Source of the DNA: Echinostoma caproni
Lineage: Eukaryota > Platyhelminthes > Trematoda > Plagiorchiida > Echinostomatidae
Assembly (NCBI GenBank): GCA_900618425.1
Contig: UZAN01044982.1
Span: 10,183-25,968 of the forward strand
Direction of reading: 5' to 3'
Length of the DNA stretch: 15,786 nt
Every line of letters starts with the position of its first letter. The stretch's first letter is position 1. A program made the position numbers and the translations under genes. The notes beneath the pieces are model-generated. The model searched no databases. It was not told the DNA's origin and saw nothing but the letters and a program-made list of their open reading frames with translations. Shown here one piece after another: positions 9,227 to 15,786 of the stretch.

Positions 9227-9751
9227 TTCTCCTCCGCGCCGATTTTCTGAACTTCCTGCTGAAGCGAAACAAGCTGTACTTGAAGCTCAATGTGCTTTAT
9301 TTCTTCATACACTCAATCCAGAATTATCAGCCAGTTCAACTCTTCAGTGCTGGACCTCTTACAGCGCTGCCGCGTCCGCTAGCAGTCGTGCTGTACGACA
9401 CGGCAAGGCCTATCCTGTTCTTCCCGATCTTCATTTAAGCGCCCTTACATCTTGTTCATTGACTGGATCCTCTGGCCTGGTCACGTCCCCTGGAGGCCCG
9501 ACGACTGTAAGCGTGGTGAATACCACTATGCCGGGAAGCATGAGCGACGGTTCGACGCTCTCTCTCCCTTCACCTTCTCCCGTACCGATTGAGGTGTTAT
9601 GGAATGTGCGCTCTTGGTTAGCCGATATGCCTACCGGACTGGTCGCCCTACTCACCGCGGTGCTAACCACTTGGCCCCAAGAAGCGCAGAACGATTCCTC
9701 GAATCGGAATTCCTCTTGGTCGTGGACCAAGCTGTTACAGGACATATATAA
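9227..9751 (+). CDS. PI3K exon: C2-helical linker and first helical-domain helices
   Basis: The acceptor is ccaaatcgtttcag, ending at 9226, and the donor is gtaggt from 9752. T at 9227 completes Ser, and the frame runs from TCT 9228 for 174 codons. Codons 6-33 (FSELPAEAKQAVLEAQ, later LNPEL) correspond to the helix and DPL turn before the p110 helical domain. Codons about 121-149 (IEVLWNVRSWLADMPTGLV and on) match the EKDFLW start of the helical domain. The last codons, SWSWTKLLQDIY, match the KW-(x)n-VAQMY helix. Between them, codons about 34-118 form a Ser/Thr/Pro/Gly-rich insertion with no counterpart in vertebrate p110. A possible 87-nt in-frame intron lies at 9507-9593. The exon ends with AA, which joins T of the next exon to give Asn. 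Confidence 0.88.
9507..9593 (+). other. Possible in-frame cryptic intron (exitron candidate)
   Basis: Inside the 9227-9751 exon, ACT/gtaagc at 9507 could act as a donor. A C/T-rich tract (about 9556-9580) leads to gattgag, ending at 9593, as a possible acceptor. The segment is exactly 29 codons, starts and ends in phase 0 and has no stop, so the protein stays in frame whether or not it is spliced. Removing it shortens the insertion and places PGGPTT directly before VLWNVR. RNA evidence would be needed to choose. Confidence 0.35.
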
Positions 9752-10463
9752 GTAGGTCTATTTATCTCCTGGCTAAGCTCTCATCACGAAAAATGAAGAA
9801 AAACTATCCTAGTTTTGAAAATCAAAAGCATTCTTAAATTCATTTTTTCGATACTATATAACCATACTATCCACGGCCGACCAGAGCGGACGCGTCTCTT
9901 GGTGGCCAGGTGACCTATCTATTTGGTCAATGAATGAACTCACTGAGTCTCTATTGTATGGGTTGTGAAGTATGAACAAATTTGGTGTGAAGGTGAAATA
10001 TTATTATTATCATTATTAGTCTGTATACTTGACGTTAACTTTGCTTGATTGCTTAAAACCTTAAACCCACGTTCGTATTTTCCCCGTCTCGTTTAATTAT
10101 TCCAATATTCCTTTTAACCAACAACCGTTCTCTTTTCTTATTTATGCCCGAACGTTTTCCTAATCGGTCAGTCTAATCTTATCACATCGGTTTTGCTCTT
10201 TTTCTACTAAATTGCACAACATATTGCTTGTTATCTTGTTTCGTTCGTTACGCTTTTTCTCAAGAAATTGGATGTGCGGTTTGTTTAAGTTGTGTGATTC
10301 CGAAGAAATTTACTTGTGAACATGGATGGTGATGAAAATCAACTGCATAAACTTGATTGTATCAAACCTCTCTCCTCACATGTGTTGGGAAGTGTCGCTC
10401 TTTTCGCGCGTATCATGCATCGATTATTCTCATTCGTTTTTCTACTCTCTGTTTGGATTACAG
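9752..10463 (+). other. Intron (712 bp)
   Basis: It runs from gtaggt to ctctgtttggattacag. It contains a short TTA microsatellite (about 9998-10018) and T/C-rich sequence. Short open frames near 10316-10460 precede the acceptor and are not called. Confidence 0.8.
9998..10018. repeat. Short TTA microsatellite
   Basis: A run of ATT/TTA units interrupted by one C, inside the intron. Confidence 0.8.
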
Positions 10464-10617
10464 TCTCTTGGCCGTGTCCAAACCACCCTGTCCCGGTTTA
10501 GCCCTTCGTCTTTTGGCTCCTGATGTTGCTGATCAGGGTATTCGACACTGGGCTGTCCGTGCACTCGCTCAACTTCCATCGGATGTGCTCCTGCTCTATT
10601 TGCCCCAGATCTTGGAG
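10464..10617 (+). CDS. PI3K exon: helical (PIK) domain core
   Basis: The acceptor is gtttggattacag, ending at 10463, and the donor is gtaagc from 10618. T at 10464 completes Asn, then the frame runs from CTC 10465: LLAVSKPPCPGLALRLLAPD, VADQGIRHWAVRAL, AQLPSDVLLLYLPQILE. This is the signature repeat of the PI3K/PI4K helical domain. An aLxLLd motif is followed by (F/Y)(P/S)D-x-x-VR-x-x-AV-x-x-L, then a short loop and a (D/E)-x-L-x-x-YL-x-QL(V/I) helix. The His-Trp-Ala-Val core, Arg before it and the YLPQIL ending are all in place. The exon ends in phase 0 right where vertebrate p110 continues with the K(F/Y)E segment. Confidence 0.93.
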
Positions 10618-12859
10618 GTAAGCAAACATTTGCATTTGCACCAAAAAACACCACATGTGTGGTTAGATCGCAGATAGGAGGTTTCAGAGGTTAATTGAGC
10701 AGTTGGAGGGTCTTACATTGAACCGGATTGCAAAGCAAAATGTCTCACCTTACACGTGATTGCAGCATTCGGTTGTTGACCGGATTTGAGCTTGGTACAA
10801 ACGAGAACGCGTGTTAGGATAGCGAAGCATCTTGCGCTGTCTAAGATACCAACTTTGCGCGCATTGCATGAGGCATGCTTCTGAATGAAGGTCAAAAGAG
10901 AAAAGAAATTTGGCTCAACTCAGGAGAAAGAATTTGTGGAACTAAGGGAGACCAAATCAAAATTCAATGGAGTAGAATCGGGAACCGTTATGAGGAAGGC
11001 TGAAAGTGAAACAGACGTGGTTGATAGAACCTCGTGGAGTCTGGATTTAAAGATCGGTATCAAGCGGTGCACTAGTAACATCGTGATGCTCATCGGTGTT
11101 GTTGCAGGCCTTTCGGATCGTGAGGTAAGAAAGAGAACCACTGAAGTTGGAAACATGCTTAAAATAGGTTTTTGTATCGAATTTTATTAAAAAATCAATT
11201 ATAAATAGAAGGAGGGTATGCATGAAACTTTGGATGATACTAGTATTCAGAAATAATGGCCGATATGGGACCCCGATCAACTCTGACGGAGATGGTTTAC
11301 TTGCCGAAGGCACATAACCACAGTACGGAAAACGGTCAAAATTTGGACGTAGTTTATTTCGACAACAGGCCTTTGTGTCAAACTAAATTAAAGCTCTTAG
11401 AGATATCGAGCGTGACCGAATGAGCATCTTTGTGGCTATCGATTAAATTTCATCAGGAGTGTTGGGTGCGTGCCTGTTGGTCGCCCACGGAACGACAGCG
11501 CCGGACGAATGGTAATGGTCACTCTCCAATCTTTCGCGATCGGGGCGACTGAGCGAAAATAACGTTTCCAAAACATTCTAAATTACATGAGGTGGACAGT
11601 TGATAGAACAATAGTTATTCAGATCAGAAGGGTCTTCACGCTTCGGGAGAATGTATATTTTCAAGGATCACCTAGGTTTTCTCAGTTGAATTGAGAAATC
11701 TTATATGGTGTGTGAAAAGTTGTAGTTGTACCGACTGAGACGCAAACATTTAATTTCTGACCACTGTTTATCCTTGTTCAAAGTGGATGAACATTATTCG
11801 AATTGAAAATTAAATAAATACAGAAAGAAACTGATCATATGACTACTACTACTACTAGTCATATTATGTGATCAGATTGTGTGAAGATGAACAAAGAACG
11901 CTCGATAACTGCTTTGTCCTGGTTCGAGTTCACTATGCTTTTCTTGATTGCAGTTGTACACTGAAATTTCAAGAAAGGAGCGGGTAGCAGTCCCTGTGGC
12001 GCTGCTCATGGGAAACTCATAGTGGTGAATGGGTCGTGCGATAGTAGTGTGGTTTGATCTCGAAATACTGGAGTTGGTGTGACGGTGAACTTGAGTACAC
12101 ATCCATTGCCGTCCACAAAGAAATTTAATAAAAGTGCATTCTTTTGTGGAATAATTCGCTCGATGACCGACTCAGAGCGATGTTTTATTCTCGTTTTGAC
12201 TTGTCGTCAGTGGTACTAATTTCGATTCCGTGTCGCAACTCTAAACGTGAACCTTCAGGTTGGTAGGTGAATTTCTTTCATCCTTAAATTACACTGTGGA
12301 GCAAACAGATGGGTACGAACAGTCAAAAATGGAGAGTTAGTTTGCTTCCGTAGAATAAAAAATAATTTACTTCGAATCAATGAAATTTGTGCATCATGAT
12401 TGGATGATTCCAGCGGTGAGGATCCCGGGACGACTACGAAGTTTGCTCATTCATTGCATACGTTTGTGATAGATGGAAGAACAGAACGCAATGACCGAAT
12501 ACCAAAGTCCGTTTTAACAGGAATGCTGTGCTAACCAAAATGGGCTCACAGTTTAGGATTCAGGGACCAGTTAATTTATCCCAGTTTCATCATTCACCCA
12601 TCATTACCCATCGTTCCATCGTCTTTAAATGGTGCATCATATCGTAAAACCAGTAGATCTATCGAAACAGAATTCTTGAAGTGATTACATAACCGTGAAC
12701 ATCAAATCGAATTGCCAGTCAGCCATAGGCCAAAAATAACGGATTTAGTTAACATCTCGCTGTAATTTTATATAAGAGATACTTTTCAACTGCAATAGGA
12801 GGTGTTCCATTGTTTGTTTCCACTTCAAACATTCTCACTAATGCAGGAATCTTTTATAG
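10618..12859 (+). other. Intron (about 2.2 kb)
   Basis: It runs from gtaagc to gaatcttttatag. It holds an imperfect hairpin with an ACT-repeat loop (11831-11875). A Lys/Glu-rich open frame at 10885-11190 is out of keeping with the p110 sequence expected here and has no acceptor in a matching phase. The rest shows no feature I can name. Confidence 0.75.
11831..11875. repeat. Imperfect inverted repeat around an ACT microsatellite
   Basis: ctgatcatatgacta (11831-11845) pairs with tagtcata (11856-11863) plus tgatcag (11869-11875). A 5-nt bulge interrupts the right arm and the loop is a CTA/ACT run. This is likely a small decayed palindrome or slippage product. Confidence 0.7.
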
Positions 12860-12957
12860 GCACTGAATCACGACCTGTACTTGGACTACTCCGGTCTGGC
12901 CAGTTTACTCCTGTTCCGAGCGGCAACCTCAGTACGGTTCGCATATGCACTGTATTG
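12860..12957 (+). CDS. PI3K exon: helical domain, FLxxxAL..FxYALYW segment
   Basis: The longest open frame here is not the coding one. Using the acceptor cttttatag, ending at 12859, the frame from GCA 12860 reads ALNHDLYLDYSGLASLLLF, then RAATSVRFAYALYW. That aligns residue for residue with the p110 segment A(V/L)KFEPYHDS-x-LARFLL-(K/R)R-x-L-x-N-x-RIGHFLFW. The preceding exon ends in phase 0. This one is 98 bases, leaving TG before the donor gtgagt (12958), and the next exon starts with G to give the conserved Trp. Both phases agree only in this frame. An upstream acceptor, atgcag ending at 12846, opens a longer frame that fails at the next junction. Confidence 0.9.
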
Positions 12958-13627
12958 GTGAGTTCTTTCCAGTTGTTTCAGAAATATCGGTTCATCACCA
13001 TCAATATTCTCGTCTTTTATGTTTTGTGTATGCGTATTCATCGTCGACAGAACCGACAACACTGATCTTTCCTCTATCTGTTTGGATTGATTATCGGTGA
13101 CAATTTAAATCCATTGCCGTGTAAACTTCAGCTAAATGTGACAGTAACTAGGGTCAAATGCATTGTCATGAGGATCCACTCTTCGATTATAAGAACTGCC
13201 ACCATCGACCTTGAAACTTGGAGGATAACATTGTACAAGGGTTTAATTGGACAAGCTTGATATTGAACCGGGCTATCGTCAATTTGTATACCAACAGAAT
13301 GCGTCACGATGACAGAGTTCGAACCTCCAAACCTGCATCGCAATAGTTACGGCAAATCAAACCGTTTGAACATCATTACAAACCAACATCTGCTGACCAT
13401 ATTCCACCTAGCTTTTTTGAAGCATAATCGGGGAAATTAGCAACTTGTCTCAGGTCTGTGGCAAGTTTCGACCTAAGTATTATCACCTCCTGGCTTCTGT
13501 TAGGCTATGATTTTTTGTTTGAGAATGATATCCTTTTTATTCAACCGAGATTCTCCCATCATATATCTGTAGAGCTGAATCGTTTCGTCACTGTTATCTT
13601 TCTTAACTCTACTTTCCCCCCGTATAG
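12958..13627 (+). other. Intron (670 bp)
   Basis: It runs from gtgagt to a long pyrimidine tract (ctactttccccccgtatag). No further feature seen. Confidence 0.82.
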
Positions 13628-13935
13628 GCAATTGAATCTAGTCACTCAGGACGCGGCTGCTGCAAACTCGGGCAGTCCAATGCTATCATCTTCTGCGTCT
13701 AATCCCAACCTCAATTCTTCACTTCCAAACAATGCTTCTTCCTATTCATTACCTGCTGTGAATTGTACAACTAACAATCATACTAGTGCGGGTGCGAATA
13801 GCTCCATCCTCCCGAATTGCTGGCGTGGACGACGTTTTCTCTTGCTCAAATCCGCTCTGCTATGGCTAGCAGGATCTCAATTACGTGCGGCCTGGCAACG
13901 CCAGGAAGAAATAATCGATCGTCTTTACCAAGCAG
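13628..13935 (+). CDS. PI3K exon: end of helical domain with Ser/Asn-rich insertion
   Basis: The acceptor is ccccccgtatag, ending at 13627, and the donor is gtagtt from 13936. G at 13628 completes the Trp of the FW helix, then the frame runs from CAA 13629 for 102 codons. Codons 1-7 (QLNLVTQ) follow the Trp as in p110. Codons about 8-64 are a low-complexity insertion rich in Ser, Asn and Ala, with several N-x-S/T triplets; these should not be glycosylated in a cytosolic protein. Codons 66-102 (RGRRFLLLKSALLWLAGSQL, RAAWQRQEEIIDRLYQA) match the RF-x-x-LLE-x-YLRGCG and QQV-x-x-IE-x-L helices of p110. The exon ends with one base (G), which joins CG of the next exon to give Ala. Confidence 0.88.
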
Positions 13936-14929
13936 GTAGTTGCACATTTTGTTCAGTTCTGGTTAGACTGTGCATGAGTTTTATATGGCATACGAATTCG
14001 TGCTGTCATCCATCAGCTACGGTTATCCGTTTCGAAAGCGACTTCTTTGCATTCAGTTATTGTGGAGTCTGTCTATTTTGGTGAATGACGGGTGCATCGA
14101 TGTTTGTGCTGCTCTTCAGACGTCAGATCGCTTCCATTCTACTCGCACTTTCTGAAGGTCACACAATGAGTCCTGAAGAAACGACGACAACCCCGTTCCT
14201 TTACACAGACCGAATAGTTCTATTAGTCGTTCATTATCATCCTCACCAGTGTTGATTTTTGATAGCGTGATTCGGTTAAGGAGAGATCGCTGAATTGCCT
14301 GTTCTCTACAGTGCGATAAACCAGTTGTAGGTAATAACCAATGCGCGCGGTTTTGCATTGAAGCCCAAAACTCTTATGATATTTTCATGATATAGATGAC
14401 ATTTTTGAGGTCTTGAATTAATTCGAGACGTATTTAATAATACCCTTTTTCCTCACATAAATCACACATCAACGCTCTGAGTCTGGATGCGTTTAGTGTT
14501 TCATTATTCATGTGAGATGTTACTTGAAATTGGAGTAGTTTTAGTGTATCACATTGGTTAGAATGAAAGTCCACATCGTGGTGTTTTCTAATCCCATTGC
14601 AGCATTCCACCTGCCCTCAGATTCTAACTGAAATAGGACGCTTGCATTCCGGAACAAAAAGTTCTTCATAGTCATCACCAGTTGTTTTGAAGAGAGTCAG
14701 ATTTGTCATCAAGTATTTGAGGTTCATAGATCACAGAGAAATCAAACATGATATTTTGGGATTATTCGTTTAGCTTACCTACTTTTCGACTATTTCCTGA
14801 TTTGATTTATGCACGGAAAAATTTCAGATAGTTAGAAACATTTCTTAGTATCTACTCTGTCATCAAATGCCATTGTTTTCGTATGTCGCTCATCTGTTTG
14901 ATGTTCTGCTGGGTGTTTCCTTACTCAAG
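13936..14929 (+). other. Intron (about 1 kb)
   Basis: It runs from gtagtt to gtgtttccttactcaag. No repeat, RNA gene or further exon recognised. Confidence 0.78.
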
Positions 14930-15313
14930 CGGTTGCCGTCAAACACTCCAAGGGTAGCGCAAGTGCACGAGAAGAGGCACTTCAAAGTCATTTGCGGTCA
15001 ATGATGCGACTTTTAAATGAAGATAATTCGCGTTCGATAGTCGGTAAGGCCATTCAAAATCAAATATCGACCCCCAAACCCAACACCGCGCCTGCAATAC
15101 CGGCCCCGGTTCCATTGCTCATCCAACTGGATGAGGAGAATAATCAGGCGGAACAAACATCTACAGAGAATCCCAACAACTCCAGTCCCCAGCAAAGCAC
15201 CGTTGCGTTGGTTCCCCTTCAACCGGCATCATTTTACGATGTCGGATTTCGTATGCCTTACAATCCGGGCTTGCTAACCCATCGAATNGCTAACCCATCG
15301 AATCGATCTACAC
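14930..15313 (+). CDS. PI3K exon: last helical-domain helix, linker and first kinase strand (frame broken at an N)
   Basis: The acceptor is ccttactcaag, ending at 14929. CG completes Ala, and the frame runs from GTT 14932. Codons to about 15030 (REEALQSHLRSMMRLLNED) match the helix ending QM-x-R in p110. About 15040-15210 encodes a Pro/Asn/Gln/Glu-rich linker absent from vertebrate p110. At 15247-15273, FRMPYNPGL matches the kinase entry strand, FRVPYDPGL in p110-gamma. At 15288 an N lies between two copies of gctaacccatcgaat, adding 16 bases and shifting the frame. Collapsed to one copy, the exon reads LLTHRIDLH up to the donor gtgagt (15314) and ends in phase 0. As assembled it ends with one spare base, so the true 3' end is uncertain. 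Confidence 0.82.
15273..15303. repeat. 15-bp direct repeat flanking an assembly N
   Basis: gctaacccatcgaat occurs at 15273-15287 and again at 15289-15303, separated only by N 15288. This is the pattern left when two overlapping contig ends are joined with a gap character instead of being merged. Confidence 0.93.
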
Positions 15314-15627
15314 GTGAGTGCTTTTGCCTGTTCTCCGAATAGACGCCGTTGGTTGCGCTTTCTAACTGAATTGTGTAAACAAATGTCTACATGCAGATAA
15401 ATTCATTTCAACCAGGTTTGTTTACTCGTCTGTGCTGGGATTGAAAAAAATCCGTTAGGGTTGACCACAAATTTCCCTCAAGCACATCTGGCTACGCTTA
15501 TCCATGTTTCGTTGAACTTCTTGGTTGTTTGTAGCTTCATTTTTGACGCTATTTGAAAATGTATTCATGGCCGTTGATCGTTTTGAATACTGCAAGTCGA
15601 TGTTCGACACTATCTTTACCTACTCAG
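15314..15627 (+). other. Intron (about 314 bp)
   Basis: It runs from gtgagt to ctatctttacctactcag. A second acceptor, gtttgtag ending at 15534, would make the next exon start earlier in the same frame. Confidence 0.55.
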
Positions 15628-15704
15628 GATGCATTTACAGACCCCGTAAACGGAAGTGGAAACCATGGATATGCGCAGTAGATCCTGTTCGACAAACTAC
15701 GTTA
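15628..15704 (+). CDS. PI3K exon, tentative: kinase N-lobe strand (KxKPW)
   Basis: After the acceptor ctttacctactcag, ending at 15627, GA completes a codon and the frame from TGC 15630 reads CIYRPRKRKWKPWICAVDP. This resembles the p110 segment C-x-x-M-x-S-K-K-K-PLW followed by a strand and CADP, which leads to the GDDLRQD region. The frame stays open to a TGA at 15705, so the exon must end before it. gtagat at 15678 and gttatg at 15701 are possible but weak donors. The entry phase needs one spare base from the previous exon. The assembled sequence gives that base, but the de-duplicated one with the gtgagt donor does not. An earlier start at 15535, in the same frame, would add a peptide containing VDRFEYCKSM, which also resembles the EKC-x-x-M motif. 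Confidence 0.45.
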
Positions 15705-15786
15705 TGACTGTCCAACGGCATATTAGAAAATGAGTTATCACAGCGTGACCTCGTAGCGTGTCCTCAAGGGTCTAGGTTCCGTCCAT

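Larger units (their letters stand above)
2025..15786 (+). other. Gene body: PI3-kinase p110-like catalytic subunit (partial, 9 exons seen)
   Basis: One split gene covers nearly the whole window. The exons encode, in order, most of the C2 domain, the helical (PIK) domain and the start of the kinase N-lobe. The family phosphorylates the 3-OH of phosphoinositides at membranes; class I members act with an SH2 adaptor downstream of receptors and Ras. The evidence is homology in order plus matching codon phases at seven consecutive junctions: 1/2, 0/0, 2/1, 2/1, 0/0, 2/1, 1/2 (bases left over / bases completing the codon). The eighth junction is uncertain because of an assembly N. About 590 codons are seen, where human p110-alpha needs about 390 for the same span; three low-complexity insertions account for the excess. 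Class I is preferred because the kinase-entry motif FRMPYNPGL resembles the same site in p110-gamma, but class II is not excluded. The catalytic loop and DFG motif are not in the window. Confidence 0.88.

Noticed and set aside
9431..9745. Minus-strand open frame of 104 codons
   Set aside because: It is the antisense shadow of the PI3K exon at 9227-9751.
10885..11190. Lys/Glu-rich open frame of 101 codons within an intron
   Set aside because: Minus-strand frames over the same bases are also open, no splice sites fit the gene, and the p110 alignment is continuous across the intron.
13970..14155. Continuation of open frames past the donor at 13936
   Set aside because: The gtagtt donor and the phase-matched next exon at 14930 make this intronic read-through.
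15770..15786. B-box-like ggttccgtcc at the right edge
   Set aside because: It is a short partial match cut off by the window end, with no A box that I can support.
1..15786. CRISPR arrays, prokaryotic operons, phage or complete transposons
   Set aside because: No spaced direct repeats, ribosome-binding-site-led gene runs, transposase or reverse transcriptase motifs were found.

Overview
This window is eukaryotic nuclear DNA. Short coding blocks lie between introns of about 0.3-2.8 kb, with GT-AG borders and tRNA-like repeat pieces. I find one gene, on the + strand: the central part of a phosphoinositide 3-kinase catalytic subunit (p110-like, class I most likely, class II not excluded). A flatworm, probably a non-schistosome trematode, fits the compact exons in large moderately AT-rich introns, the tRNA-derived repeats and the very divergent, insertion-rich protein. 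That assignment is inference; nothing here proves the species.

The gene model rests on two independent lines of evidence. First, each peptide matches a known part of p110 in the right order. Second, the codon phases at the first seven junctions agree. Exons: 2025-2111 (C2), 4957-5123 (C2), 7396-7466 (end of C2), 9227-9751 (C2-helical linker and start of the helical domain), 10464-10617 (helical), 12860-12957 (helical), 13628-13935 (helical, with a Ser/Asn-rich insertion), 14930-15313 (end of helical domain, a linker, and the first kinase N-lobe strand), and a tentative ninth exon near 15628 (start of the kinase N-lobe). The Ras-binding and adaptor-binding parts should lie upstream, and the catalytic lobe downstream. 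No initiation codon, promoter or polyadenylation site for the gene is in the window.

Compared with vertebrate p110, the protein carries three long low-complexity insertions. One sits in the helical-domain loop that in human p110-alpha holds E542 and E545. One follows the conserved FW helix. One joins the helical domain to the kinase domain. The first insertion also contains a possible in-frame 87-nt intron.

Two single-N assembly joins are present. The one at 495 ends a perfect 146-bp palindrome. The one at 15288 lies inside the eighth exon between two copies of a 15-bp repeat and shifts the frame.

The rest is intron. It holds tRNA-like repeat pieces (about 5700, 6593-6675, 8763-8833, possibly 500-780), several hairpins, a few microsatellites, and one weak minus-strand exon-like block at 3196-3308. 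I see no CRISPR array, rRNA, prokaryotic operon or complete mobile element, and no clearly new biological system beyond the unusual architecture of this kinase.
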